Shown: piece by piece, positions 24,301-36,379 of the stretch
Layout of the letters: each line of letters opens with the position of its first letter
Numbering within the stretch: the first letter of the stretch is position 1
Origin: Varanus komodoensis
Lineage: Eukaryota > Chordata > Lepidosauria > Squamata > Varanidae
DNA length: 64,000 bases
Direction of reading: 5' to 3'
Assembly: GCF_004798865.1 (NCBI RefSeq)
Contig: NW_025336481.1
Span: forward strand, 25,768,951-25,832,950
Made by a program: the position numbers and the translations under genes
Notes under the pieces: generated by a model
The model's database searches: none
Told to the model about the DNA's origin: nothing
What the model saw: only the letters and a program-made list of their open reading frames with translations

Positions 24301-26087
24301 CAAGGCACTGCTGCTAACAAGGGTGATAAGGTGGACCCATGGAAAGAACAGCCCACATGAGGCCCAAGGCCACCCTTGAAAACCCCCCAAGAACCTGCAC
24401 TTAACATGACTGTCCATCCTTTTCCCATTTTTACACTGCTTTTAAGCTGATTCTGCTATTCTATTGTTTTTCAGCCATTTTTGTTTCACTATTGTTATTG
24501 TTCTTTAATTCTTTCTACCAGTTTTGAACTCCTGTGGCAATAAACCCTGTGAATTTATAAATTAAAAGCCTCTAACTATAGCATGACTTTTAAGGGACAT
24601 GTGCAAGTTTACAAAAGCTGGACTGTTTAGAGCAGTGCTCTTTCACAGTGAAAAAGGATTTCCTAGGAAACATGAGATAAAAACATCAATGATTCCAAAT
24701 AGGGGATCATGCAATGAGTACTGGTCATTCTTTGACTTCCTTCATCTGCCAAAAAGATTTGTTGCTGTCCAAAACTCTGTTTAGCAGTGCTGAAAAAGAA
24801 CACAAAGAACGAATGACTCCTTGGAATAGGTGCTTCTTCACCAATTCCTACAATTACAGAAGAATTCTTAATATTACCTTCCTTCTCCTGTCTCTCATGT
24901 GCAGACACAAATGCACGCAATACAGATGCAGAGGTTTCCAAATATTTTTTTAAATAAAGAAAAGCCAAATTGGCTAATATATATCTTCATCAATCAGCAT
25001 CATGCATGAGCATTTTTGTGCAAAAAGAAAAAAAGAGAAGTTTGATAGTAGTGTGCTGTGAATGAGCTGCTTTTCATTAATCATGCTAAACCTGATACTC
25101 TGCAAGCCTGCCCAAACAGCTCTGTTTTGTAGGCATAATTTGGAGTGTTTTTGCAAACGCTTCCTGAAGAAGTCTTATGAACCTTGGCTGCATAGATGGA
25201 TCTACAGTCGTTTGCCAACCACCTTCATAGGCATGCTTTGTTGGCAGTAAGTCCCTCTGCATTCAGTGGGATTCAAGCCCTAGTAAGGACGTTTAGGACT
25301 CACCCTTCCAGCACAATCCTAGCAATGTCCATGCACCCCACTGAGTTCATCTGGACTCAGGTAAGTAGTTATAGGACTGCAGGGTGATCCTATGCCTCCT
25401 ACATAGCACTGAAGAGGTATAGGGGGTTTTGGACTCCCATATTGGAGGTTAGAAAAGAGTTCAGAGCTGAGATTGCAAATAAGCAACAGCCTCTGAGCTG
25501 GGGATCCACATTTGGATTTCCCTTCTCCTTGCAAGCTGAGCAAAAAGGACTGTACTAACTGCTTCTCCGTGGTTGTAAGAGCGACCTTTGTGTAGGTGGT
25601 AAAGAGGGCATTCTGGCAGGGTGGGGCAGTCCTCTAGGATATGACAGATCCGGGTGCCAATCTACTGTTCTTTCCTCCCCATCTGATGCATTGCAGGGAG
25701 ATGACTGAAATCAGCCATCTAGCTGATTTTCAGAATAGGAAGAACAGAGAGGTGAACATTGCCTCTCTGGTGCTCTCACTGTGCATAGGATGCACATAAT
25801 AATCAATGACTTACGGGCATCCCTACTGGAATTTGCTCTGAATCAACTAGTTCACACCTACCAGTTTCAAGAAAAAATCAGTCTGTTTGCAGAAGTGAAA
25901 GGCACTTCTGTTTACACAAGGGGGGAATCCCCATTTTTGGTGCTTGTGTCTTCCTAGTGCAATTCATGTCACATACCATACCACATTGCAGGAGCAGATT
26001 TTCAGGGATGTCTTGGAAGAAGGCACTGCAGAGAGAAAGGGAAAGTCAGAAAACTTTGCTCAGTTAATGGGGATCTGTTATATTTAA
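24301..26087. other. Intergenic DNA
   Basis: Contains the CCATTGAA-core repeat at 25243-25382. No gene recognised. The L2 fragment to the left may extend some way into this stretch. Confidence 0.5.
25243..25382. repeat. Squamate repeat with CCATTGAA core, one and a half units
   Basis: First a partial unit AGTAAGTCCCTCTGCATTCA GTGGG (split here), then a fuller one from CACAATCCTAGCAATGTCCA through CCCCACTGAGTTCATCTGGA CTCAGGTAAG to TAGGACTGCAG. Confidence 0.5.
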
Positions 26088-26162
26088 CATGGCCAATGAT
26101 CACAGACAATGGGACTGCTAGTCCAAAACCTCTGGAGGGCACCGTGTTAAGGAAGGCTGGGT
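26088..26162. mobile_element. Half of a hairpin-type DNA element
   Basis: ATGGCCAATGATCACAGACA, ATGGGACTGCTAGTCC and CCTCTGGAGGGCACCGTG match the right half of the family. The left half is absent. Confidence 0.5.
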
Positions 26163-26549
26163 TGGACTGAAACATTGTCCTTTGCCGAACATTTGTATAA
26201 TCCAGGGATGCAGAACTAGTCCATCTGGAGGTCAGTCCTAGCTCCATGAATTTGCCATGTCCCTTAGGTCGTGTCCCTAAGGAAGGCTCCACCACGCCCC
26301 CCCATCCATTGCTTCTTGCTGATTTCCCAACACTTTTTGGTTTTGCCCTTATTTTACAATGTTAAAATGCCTCTCATGAGGCCTACTTAATAGCAATAAG
26401 ATCTATAAGTTAAAATACACTGATAATGTTGGTGTTTGGGCTCCATTCTGATTGGCTTTACTTCAGTCACTTTTCCGCTCAGCTCTGCTCATTTCTTGGA
26501 CATAGAATTCATCCCTTGGGCTAAAAGTGCTTCATCACCCCTGGTGTAA

Positions 26550-26830
26550 ACTGATGCCCTCCAGAACATAGGTGCCACGCCTATGGAATGCACTACCCAG
26601 AGAGGTCCACCTGGAGCCATCGTTATATGTTTTTTGGCACCAGGTTAAGACCTTTTTTATTTCAGCAATATTTTAATAAGTTTTAATATCATGACCTATA
26701 TGTTTTTATTGCAGCCAGTGTGGGCTAATAATATTATTTATGTTATATTTTATTGTATTTTATCTATGTGAGCCATCCTGAGGCTTTCGTGACAGGACGG
26801 CATATAAATACTTTAAATAAATAAATAAAC
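26550..26830 (+). mobile_element. L2-clade LINE 3' end
   Basis: The C-terminal coding remnant CCTATGGAATGCACTACCCA ... (family pattern LWNALPxxVR) is followed by a TTAAGACCTTTTTTATTTCA motif. The 3' UTR ends GAGCCATCCTGAGGC ... GGCATATAAATACTTTAAAT with (AAAT)n and (AAAAC)n at 26811-26845. The orientation is clear. Confidence 0.75.
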
Positions 26831-27002
26831 AAAACAAAACAAAACATGGTTGGAACAAAACCTGAATATTATTTAACACACCTCTGCCAAATTCCTTTTG
26901 AGATAGCTCTTTTTGTTATTAGTAAACATTGTGCAAAAAGTAGGATTATCCCCAAACTTCCTTCTTCTATGCTTTCTGACAAGGTATTTACAAAGTGAGA
27001 AG

Positions 27003-27300
27003 CCCATCATATGGAATCCAACCACGGGTTCATCTACCTCAGCACTGTTTACATTACTCGTTCCCAACTTGGCATCCTTCAAAAGGGTCAGACTGCTACC
27101 CATCATCCCCAGACAGCTTGGCCCAACCTCAAGTATTGGCCTGCTGGCTGGGGTAGATGGGAGCAGTGTTCTAGTGCACCTGTAGGGGGCAAGCAGCTGT
27201 CCAGAACCTTTTTCAATCATACCTGGGGATGTCAGAGATGGGCCCTGGGGCTCCTTCCACCCAAAGCAGGTGCTCTGCCACTGAGCTACAGTGTATGTCC
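27003..27300 (-). mobile_element. tRNA-derived squamate SINE with an inserted half hairpin element
   Basis: The minus strand starts with a clear Pol III A-box region, GTAGCTCAGTGGCAGAGCAC CTGCTTTG (split here), then a decayed box B. It ends with the SINE tail at 27003-27060 (CAGTGCTGAGGTAGATGAAC). Between them, about 27056-27125 belongs to a different repeat, the ACTACAACTCCCATCATC-type hairpin element, which seems to have landed inside the SINE. This is not a tRNA gene: the acceptor stem and T-arm are absent. Confidence 0.65.
27056..27125. mobile_element. Half of a hairpin-type DNA element nested in a SINE
   Basis: TTGGCATCCTTCAAAAGGGT and CTACCCATCATCCCCAGAC correspond to the left half of the family. 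The surrounding 27003-27300 sequence belongs to a tRNA-SINE, so this is a nested insertion or a chimera. Confidence 0.45.
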
Positions 27301-29384
27301 TTCACACCCCGGATTCCATGGAACTCAAGGTGAAGCTAATGAGCCACACCTGCCACAATGTCAGAACTAATTAGCCAGAATCACCTTACCCACAGCTGCA
27401 GCACCAGCCAATTAAGCGATTACACAGAAGAATCTTGCCGTCCACTTAATGCTGAGTTGCATTTTGTGTTCTGTGAGACAATGCCCCAAAGTGCCAGAAC
27501 ACTATGTAGTTAAATCAGTCTGGAATTCAAGATGGTATCAAAATGAAAGATTAAGACTCAATACAGAAATAATATCTGTCTCTCTGAGCTTAGAGGTTGA
27601 GAAAACTGTTGGCAAAGTTTAATACAATGCCATTTATTTAATGAATCGAGCCCACAAAGAAAAGCCACAGATCTTTAAGTGTTCTTTGTTCTCAGATGTG
27701 AAAAGAGAGGAGACGAACAGGAAGGTTAAGACAGATTTACCTTTCTGAGTGAGACGAAATACTACTACATTCTAAGAAGTGCAGTGATTTATGAAAGTCA
27801 GAAGTTCTTCACCTGTACCCAAAAATGAGGAAGAACAGTAGATCATTGTGCAATAATGTTTTAAATGTAAACATAAAACCTGTGAGTTTGGAGAGCTTAC
27901 AGATCCCATGATAAAAGACAGAGCTGTTTGAGGAATTATAACCAGAACTTGAAAGAGCAATTGTTCAGAAAATCTAGACTTCATTTTATTGGAGACTATT
28001 GAAAGAACACAGTAACAATGCCAGCAAAATGATTAAATGAAAGAACATAAGGTCATAAGAAGAAACCTGTTAGATGAGAGCAAAGATCTATCTAGTCCAC
28101 TATCCTGCTTCAGAGTGGCCAGTCAAGTGGTATTAAGAGGCCACCAGGCAGACGTGAAGCAAATAGACATCCCCCATTCTCATTCTCCAGCATTTATTGT
28201 TCAGTAGTTTACTGTTTATGAACTGGAAGTCTGATACAGTCATCATTGCTAATGTTCATTGATAGGTCTAGTCTTTGTGAGTTTGTCTAATCTTCATTCA
28301 CAACCATCTAGGGCAATTATAATTGGGTAAAATACCACTTCCTTTTGTCTGACTTGAGGCCAATCACTATATGACCCTTGATCAGCGAAAGCAACAAACC
28401 AGTCTCCCTAGGAGTATTTTTGTCCTGTAACTTTCTGCCACACATGAAACCAAACTGTTCAGTGCAAATATTTCATCTGGAACTTGCATAGCCAAGTCAT
28501 TGTCTTCAACAACTCTCTGTGGACATCAATCATAGAGGAATCTCTGTTTCATTAATTAGGTTTGCATTTTCAGTATTTAAAACTCAGTTAAGAATAGAAC
28601 AGTTTGTTAAAGTTACATTTTCCAGATTTGAAAATGAGTACTTCTATTTAATAGACATTTGAGATATTTATGAACTTCCACATATACATGAAAAGGGGAA
28701 GGGGGAATCTGGAATTTGGCAATAAATCATAAATTCAATATTAAGAAAACAATTGTACTTGCTTGTTTGTCTCAACTATCTTACTATTGCTATGTTGATT
28801 TTGCATCAAAATACCTTCAAAGCAGCTTACACTTTAAAATTTTAATAAAATTTAAAGTCACAACAAAAAAATAAAAATTGCAGACAAGCCAAAGCAATTT
28901 TCCATTTTAAGAACATGATGGATCCTAGTATAAAAGAAAGTTGGTCAAGGACAGAGATCTTGGAAAATACAACAATCTTTGCTGCTTGTGTGAAGTCCTC
29001 TAGTATGGGAGCAATATGAGCTTCAGAGGATAAAGTTCTGTAACCTACAGACCTTGTCCTTTCTCCCAGGACTGGTGCAAGACATTCTGATGCCTGAAGG
29101 ACAAGATGGTACCCTCTTACATTTCAGGTACAGAAACCAACTGGAATGGCACTTGAAACATACTTCATTACAAATGTTGGTGGCTTGCAGGGAGCTTTAT
29201 CTCTCCCCTGTGTTGTCAGATTGAGAAAAGCCTGAATCTGTCCCAATAAAAGTGGAGCCGCCACCCCACATAATTAGAAGAATGCCCGGACAATCTAATC
29301 TTCGCCCCGACAGGGCTTAGATGAGCCTCCCACGACTCTTTGTTGAACAAACTCCGGCGTGATAGCGAGAGCTCTCGTTATTTA
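27301..29384. other. Intergenic DNA
   Basis: Contains the TTCTTATG-tail repeat at 28037-28325. Otherwise unremarkable AT-rich DNA. Confidence 0.55.
28037..28325 (-). repeat. Interspersed repeat with (TTCTTATG)-type tail
   Basis: The plus strand begins AAGAACATAAGGTCATAAGA, the complement of a TTCTTATGTTCTTA tail, then has CTAGTCCACTATCCTGCTTC and, near the far end, CATTGATAGGTCTAGTC and TTTGTCTAATCTTCA. This is a widespread reptilian repeat, also at 35310 (+) and 48455 (-). An 8-mer tail suggests a CR1/L3-type LINE 3' end, but I am not sure of the class. Confidence 0.6.
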
Positions 29385-29767
29385 CAGCCGTGCCACCATG
29401 ACCCAAACCAGAAGTCCCTTGGATTGTGGCAACAAGGAGAAGGGCCTTTTCAGTGATGCCCACCCCCCTTCTGGAATATGCTCTGCACTGAGGCCCATCT
29501 GGCACTAAGTTCACTAGACTTTTGGTGTCAGGTAAAGACCACCCTCTTCTTCAGGGCATTTAATTAATTACTAGAAGCTTCTGCTTCAACTTATTATAAT
29601 TTCATTTCTGTTTTAAATTTGGTTTTAAATTTTGTATTGTTAGCTTTTATTATCTTTTGGTATGTTTTAATAGTGTTCTTAATATTGATTTTTAGATAGG
29701 CTGTTGTGGACTGCCCAGAAAGCTTTGGTTGTTGGGTGGTATAGGAAGGCAGGCAGGCAGGCAGGCA
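29385..29767 (+). mobile_element. L2-clade LINE 3' end with GGCA repeat
   Basis: The coding remnant includes AACAAGGAGAAGGGCCTTTT (RRRAFSV), a decayed WNALP-like region and GTCAGGTAAAGACCACCCTC. It is followed by a T-rich 3' UTR and a terminal TTGTGGACTGCCCAGAAAGC motif. The tail runs into (GGCA)n at 29745-29767. Confidence 0.65.
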
Positions 29768-31699
29768 TACTAAGTAGAATAACTGGGAGACTGCCAGTGC
29801 TGCCTCCAAACATCTGCCACCAAAGGTGGTCACCTCACTCTGCCTAATGGTGGGCTTGGCCCTTCTTGGCACAGCCAGTGAAGTGTCCTAAAGCAAGATC
29901 TTTGCTAAAGATTTCAAAAATGGTCAACTTTTTTGACCATTCTTGAGAAAAGTTGGTGCTGGACCCACACTATATAGAACTTTTTAGCAGTCATTTAACT
30001 GTGCCTGGAAATGAATCAGAAGTCAGTTATGAAGGATCAAATGATCACTCACTTAACTTGAACATTTTATTCCTGTTCAGAATAAAACTGTCTGGAAGTT
30101 AATAGATTTGTAAAAAGGAGGCCCAGATATGTCAGTATGCATTGTGCTAAGTGAAGTCCATAACACCATCTTACAAACTTCTGCTGCCTCAAATAGGACC
30201 GTCACAAGTGGAACAAATTGTTTTTGCTTTTGAAAAACCCACATCAATGGTTTAAAATTACAAGAAAAGACTGAAAATGGGAAGAACTTCCTGATGGTAC
30301 AAGCTGGAATGCTAAACAGACTACTTTGAACAGACGAAGTATCCTTTCCTTCAAAGAGGTTTTTAAGCTGGGACTGATTGGGCATGTATCAGGCCATCAT
30401 GGTGGTCATGAGGGACAGATTTCCTGTGCTGGCAGAGGGTTTGACCGGTTGACCTTCAAAGTGCCTTCAAATTCCATGATTGCTGTTGCAAAAGAATCCA
30501 GGATCAAGCTATACTGCAAACACAGAGGTTCTTTGGCACATAGGAAGGGCTTTCCCCTGTGCTTCTCCTGTGTTGTTTTTTGATCAGGCCTCCATTCTCT
30601 TACAGAAAAAGTGTTAAGATGTCTCTCTTGCACTCAGAGCACCCTATGCGTGTTTAGAAAGACAAAAGCTCCATGCCAACTAAGCAATTCTAAGAGTTAT
30701 AGTTTATTTTTCTGTCTAAACATGCAAAGGTTTACACTCTTAACTCTATTTTTAGTGTTTTAATTTTTTTAATTAATTCGGAGTGTTTTTGTTTGATATC
30801 ATGGTATTATGTTTTATTTTAGATTGACCATGCACTACCTTAGAAATTTTTTTGTCAAAAAAGGACAATATTGAAGGGTTAATAATAAACAATTCACATG
30901 ATGGTATCAGTGCCAATTGGGAATTTTCTGCCAAAGCCAATAATAGTGTTGGAAGGAGAATGTTTCTCAGGACTGCAACAGGGCGAGAAAGACTTTAATT
31001 CCACTTGACCCTTGTTCTGATCTCACTAATGTTCTGATTGCACTAAGATGCAATTGTCATTTATAAAAACCTACACAGATACAAGACATTTTGGACTCAA
31101 ATCAATTACAGCCATTATGATATCTAGCTGTATATATGTCCAATTCATCCCATCTTTCCTTCATCCACCTCTGAGGAGAGTTACAATCACTATGTAAACT
31201 AGTGTCAGAATTCAGTAGCATTGGGAATACATTCTGTTACTGAGAGATTATGACCAGGTGTTTACATTTTCTCCCCCTTTCAATCCAACTGAAACATCTG
31301 GTGCTTCCAGATGGAGGGCCCTTCATACTACTAATTAAAAGGCATTGTGTAGCTTTTAGGTCTATCCCTCCTTCACTCCATTTTTAATTTTGTTATAGTG
31401 ACAATGGCAGTAAGGAAAAAAATGAAGAAATGTGGGGCAGTTAAAAATAGAAGACAACAGTGTCTGTCCGGACTCCCTTACGTCACCCACACCCACTACC
31501 TTGTTAAATACTGCATTTGAAGGAGGGGGATCACCACAGATGGCCCCAGAAGTTTTGCTGCCTGAGGCAAAACAAGATGGCAGCCCATCCCATTCCACGT
31601 GCAAAACAAATGGCCACATAGCTGAATATTGCTTCAGCATTGAAAAGGGGACTTTGTCTTCTGCTGGACCTGAAAGCAACAGGCTGGCTTATGGGATGT
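29768..31699. other. Intergenic DNA
   Basis: 29790-29875 (CTGCCACC... CACTCTGCCTAATGG) is similar to 33010-33070. The rest shows nothing recognisable. Confidence 0.5.
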
Positions 31700-33012
31700 A
31701 GGGCAGGCTGTGTGGTTCATAAGCCTCCCAACTGACACCTCTGAAATATCCTGCCCAGAGTGGTGTGCCTGGTGCCATTGCTGTTATCATTTTGGCATCA
31801 GACAAAGATATCTCTCTTCTCCATCTGTTTTAACAGTTGATTTCAATGTAATGACTGCAATTTGTTGGATTATGTTTTGTATGCTTCTGTTGTTGTTGTT
31901 AGTCATGAAGTCATGTCCGACCCATCGCGACCCCCATGGACAACATTCCTCCAGGCCTTCCTGTCCTCCACCATCCCCCAGAGTCCACTTAAGCTCACAC
32001 CAACTGCTTCAGTGACTCCATCTTGCCATCTCATCCTCTGCCGTCCCCTTCTTCTTTTGCCATTTATTGTTCCCAGCATTAGGCTCTTCTCCAGGGAGTC
32101 CTTCCTCTCATTAGGTGGCCAAAGTATTCGACTTTCATCTTCAGGATCTGGCCTTCTAAAGAGCAGTCAGGGTTGATCTCCTCTAGGACTGACTGGTTCA
32201 ATCGCCTTGCGGTCCAAGGGACTCGCAGGAGTGTCCTCCAGCACCACAATTCAAAGGCCTCAATCCTTTGGTGCTCAGCCTCCCTTATGGTCCAGCTTTC
32301 ACAGCCATACATTGCAACTGGGAAAACCATAGCCTTGACTATACGCACTTTTGTTGGCAGGGTGATGTCTCTGCTTTTTAGTATGCTGTCTAGATTTGCC
32401 ATAGCTTTCCTCTTCAGGAGTAAGCACCTTTTAATTTCTTGGCTGCAGTCCCCATCTGTGGTGATCTTGGAGCCCAGGAAAATAAAATCTGTCACTAACT
32501 CCATTTCTTCCCCATCTATTTGCCAGGAAGTGAAAGGACTGGATGCCATGATCTTAGTTTTCTTAATGTTGAGTTTCAAAACAGCTTTTGCACTCTCCTC
32601 CTTCACCCACATCAAGAGGCTCTTTAGTTTCTCTTCACTTTCTGCCATAAGAGTGGTATCATCTGCATATCTGAGATTGTTGATATTTCTCCCAGCAATC
32701 TTAATTCCAACTGGTGATTCATCTAGTCCTGCCTTTCTCATGATGTGCTCTGCATATAAGTTAAATAGGCAGGGCGACAGTATACAGCCTTGCCAAACTC
32801 AATTTTGGCAATTTCTCAATTTTGAACCAATCATTGGTTCCATGTCCAGTTCTCACTGTTGCTTCTTGTATGCTAGATATGTCTTAATGCTTTTAGTACT
32901 GTTGATTCTAGAAAGTTATGTTGTTTCAGTGGTTGTAAGTCACACAGGAAGCCCAACTGTGGACTGTTGTGGTGGCTTATAAATTGAATAATAAACAAAC
33001 AAACAAACAGCT
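31700..33012 (+). mobile_element. L2-clade LINE 3' end split by BovB
   Basis: The left part (31700-31876) reads like the L2 C-terminus and start of the 3' UTR (ILPRVVCLVP..., then FWHQTKISLF). The right part (32875-33012) resumes with TCTTAATGCTTTTAGTACTG and ends in the usual terminal stretch GGTGGCTTATAAATTGAATAA followed by (AAAC)n. The two parts join across the 9-bp duplication that flanks the inserted BovB. The 5' edge is uncertain. Confidence 0.65.
31886..32865 (-). mobile_element. BovB (RTE-clade) LINE, 980 bp, nested in an L2 fragment
   Basis: A 5'-truncated BovB in reverse orientation. Its 3' end (GTTGTTGTTGTTAGTC...) is at the low-coordinate side. It is flanked by the 9-bp direct repeat TTGTATGCT at 31877-31885 and 32866-32874, the expected target-site duplication. 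A minus-strand open stretch at 32079-32741 encodes 220 residues of the RT, with the catalytic YADDTTLM at about 32658-32669, then DFIFLGSKIT, MYGCESWT and EAFELWCWRTLLRVPWTARR. A one-base change in an AGG-rich run after GHLMR ends the frame early. Nearly intact coding sequence suggests a young insertion. Confidence 0.92.
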
Positions 33013-33424
33013 TGCTGCCATCTCCTAGCATCTACTGGCATTGCCCTGCCTAATGGCAGGACTAGGCCTAGGGACTGCACATTAAAAAACCTCATCGCAA
33101 AGCACCATCATTACTCACTCGTTTTAATTGCCACATGTGGTTGAGTTTATGACTTGTTTGGAAGCTTTTTGTGACACTGAGAAAATAAAACATGCCAAGT
33201 GCCTACCATGGATGATTCTTGAATGAGGGTGAAACCGTGACTGACAGCAAAGTAAGATAGCCCTTCAGGTGTAAGAGCTAAATCCACTCCCAGTCCTGCT
33301 GTACTTTCTACTTCTTATAAACACCCACCCTTACACCCTGAAGCAGGAATTAGTGTGGGCAATCCATTAGGGATGACTAGTTTGATGAAATTAAGCCAGA
33401 ACTTTCCCAAAGCAAAATGCAAAA

Positions 33425-33672
33425 CAATAAAACTGAGGTTGTTGTGCTTCAGACACATCATGAGAAGGCCAGACTCACTGGAGAAGACAAAATGCTAGAA
33501 AAGTAGAAGGAAGAAGAAGAAGAGGAAAAACAGCCATGAGATAGTTGACTCCATAAAGGAAACCACAGCCTTGAGTTTACAAAAGCTGAGCTGGGCTATC
33601 AAGGACAAGGCATTTTGGAGGCCATTCATGCATAGGGCCGCCATAAGTCAAAGATGCCTTCACAGTATGTAA
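33425..33672 (+). mobile_element. RTE-type LINE 3' end fragment
   Basis: The plus strand encodes a decayed RTE C-terminus: LRHIMRRPDSLEKTK, then a Lys/Arg-rich run, VDSIKETTALSLQKLSWAIK, FWRPFMHRAAIS. It ends in a CGCCATAAGTCA motif typical of squamate RTE/Sauria-type tails. It differs clearly from the two BovB copies, so it is a separate subfamily. Boundaries are approximate. Confidence 0.7.
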
Positions 33673-35309
33673 CAAGAAGGGGCTGAGAGGGCAACTCCAC
33701 TGTCTCTGCCCTTAGGTTGGGTAGGCTTGCCCACAAGATATTAACATTTAACATCCATACTGCTTTCTCTAGTACAGATCTGATTTATGTTCTTTTAATA
33801 CATTGTGGCCATAGTTCACCCAAACTTCTGAGTGCTATCTTTTTATTTCTGGGTATGGTCACAATTTCTTCATGCTTCAATCATAAATTTGTTTGATATA
33901 ATACCTGAAAAAAACCTTTTAAAGGACTTAATGTTAGATTCCATTTTTACTTATTGTTGATACCACTAATTTCATTTCCTGATGGTAAATTAGATTACAG
34001 ATTTGAATACTGTCTTGGTCTCAGTCTGTTGAAAAAGCTTTCTGTTCTTCGTTGTTTTCAGTATTGATATCTTGGCTCTTTGTGAGAACAGACTGCCACA
34101 TCAATACTTGTGATAGCTTGCCTATTATTGAAACAAAGCTATTCCCATTATCTTTTCTAGCCTTTCCTGTCCTATATTACTTAGTCTTTACTTACTCTTT
34201 TCTTGTAAGAAGAAAATCACTTCTACTGTACTTCAGAAACTGCTTTGATTGATGGAAAATCAATCCTCCTAGAAAGCCAGCCAGGAATAGTGATTGCTGT
34301 TGGTAATATAATACTACTGCTATATAATTGAGCAAAGAAGTATCTCTTCTGGGACCACAAGGAAGTAAAGTTTTTCCCAGTGGTACAGGCATCCATTAAC
34401 ATTTTGCTTTTACTCTTCCATAGTGCATGGAACACATGTATGGCATTTACACACCACAAAAGTGTCCATATTTTAAAAGAAGAACAATAATTGCTACAGA
34501 AAAGAGTAAACTCTGCTCCATGTCTTGGAAAAGGTGCAATCTAAGCATACTGAGACAGAGGCCTACAATTCCGGCCGGCTCAAGCCAGCCACAGGACATG
34601 CTAAATTAGGCTGCCTGGGGCATGCTGGTTGCTCTAAGCCCTTCCTCTACCAAACTGACTAGAAGTGTGCTCTAGGATTGTTACCTCTTTTCATTCCATT
34701 TCATTACAGAGAGGTGCAAAACAATTATCCCCTTTCTATAAACTGACACTTTGGTTAAATTGTTCAGGTGTCTAATGAAGATGCAAATAATTGCAAAAGA
34801 TTTGTTGCTTGAAGTGATTTGGGTCATTAACAAAGTACATGGTCTTCTTATATAAGCGTTCAGATTGCCCTCTAAACTTTTGACTATTTCCAGAATAAGT
34901 AGAAATAATAATAATTTATGAGGTTCTTCTTAAACTTGACAGAGTATTATCATTCTTTGTTTCATTCTCAATCAGTTTGTGTTCTTTATGGAGCATCACC
35001 ATCACCATCATCAAAATAAATATAAATCCCAAGGTTTTTCCTCTTGGTGCTTTTGCTTACTGACATATCAGCTTCTTGCATCTAAGCTAGTGTTGCTGAA
35101 AACACTCTGTCTTCAGAACAAGGAAATTTGGCACTTAATGGTTTTCCTCACCCTCTGCAGCACTATGGACCACTACACACACCTAAACAGCACCCACAAT
35201 GTCCTTTTCATTTTTGGAGAAGGAATTCCATGGGAAAGCATGCTGTGTGAACCAGTTCTACAAAGTTCAGAGGAAGTACACCGGTCACTAGATAACTTGG
35301 ACAGAAGAG

Positions 35310-35425
35310 TGATGTTGCACTCATACCCCGATGGTGCGATCCTGTGGGCAGCTGGTTGCCACTGTGGAACAGAATGCTGGACTAGATGGGTACTGGTCTG
35401 ATCCAGCAGGTCTCAGGTTCTTAAG
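35310..35425 (+). repeat. Interspersed repeat with (TTCTTATG)-type tail, short copy
   Basis: GCTGGTTGCCACTGTGGAAC AGAATGCTGGACTAGATGGG (split here) then CTGATCCAGCAGGTCTC and GGTTCTTAAGG are the last 115 bp of the family, in plus orientation. Confidence 0.65.
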
Positions 35426-35786
35426 GACACACACACACTCCCTTAAATATACTGCTGTCACTCATCACAAAACATGTTTTTTAGAAAGCAAACTGGTGAG
35501 AAGAAAAGTAATTAGCTCCAGAACAAGACAGAGGAAGGCTCTGAGTGCCAAAACAGAAAATCACTGCTCAAAAATCAAAGATGATGCATGAGGACCACAG
35601 TTTGCTTTGTAGCATACCAACCTCCCAATTTTTTAAAATAGTTTTTTATTTTACAAATGGTTTTAACTTAAAGTACTAAAATGGTTTTTAATGAAAAAAT
35701 ATTTTTACAATTAAAACAAAGCTTGGTGGGTTCCAAAGGAGGTGTCTGCAGGCCCATTACTAACCACAGTTAATATGTTGGATGCT

Positions 35787-35824
35787 AATGATATTTTATG
35801 CAATACAAATGATATTTTATGCAA
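35787..35824. repeat. 17-bp direct duplication
   Basis: AATGATATTTTATGCAA occurs at 35787-35803 and again at 35808-35824 with a 4-bp spacer. Confidence 0.95.
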
Positions 35825-36379
35825 CACGATCCCAAGATCCATTTCTCAACCTCCCCGCTCCCCCCATTCCACACTACAAAATAAAAATTAGGTAAAGGAT
35901 AAGGGCTATTTCCTCTTCCACTACAGAGTCTGGGTTCAGCAAGTCTAGAAACCAAATGCACTTTCTCTCATGCTCCCATTCTCACTTATAAAAGAACAAA
36001 TCCCAAACTAAAAATAACTTTGTGATAATGTCTATTAGGTTCCTAAAGAATATGCAATGCTTTCTTGTTTTCTGTCTGAAACAATTTAGAGCCAAACTAC
36101 GCTATATGTTTACTGTGTGGCATGCAGTCTTGCTTTCCATTTTTAAAGTAATTACAGTACAGCAGGAGGGATGAAGAACACATTACACAGGAAGGAGAGG
36201 ATTATGCCTTCTCTTCACTGCCACAGCCTTTAAAGTCATCTCTGTCCCAAGGGCTAGGAACTTTAGTTTTAAAAATTCCCTGTGGTGCTTCAAGGGGAGC
36301 TAAAATGGAGTGTGGGATTAAAGCTGTGCATTGTGATTTAAGCGTAAGGTGGAGATTGGTCTTCATATTAAATTCTTAT

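Noticed and set aside
27270-27300. A tRNA gene on the minus strand (GTAGCTCAGTGGCAGAGC box A)
   Set aside because: Only the D-arm side is present. There is no acceptor stem pairing, T-arm or intact box B, and the downstream text is SINE body.
32173-32982. A 269-codon plus-strand open frame as a gene
   Set aside because: It is the antisense shadow of the BovB RT, which reads correctly on the minus strand.
34988-35008. A poly-His stretch (CATCACCATCACCATCATCA)
   Set aside because: A short CAT/CAC run in a chance open frame, with no gene context. It is not a tag or a metal-binding protein.
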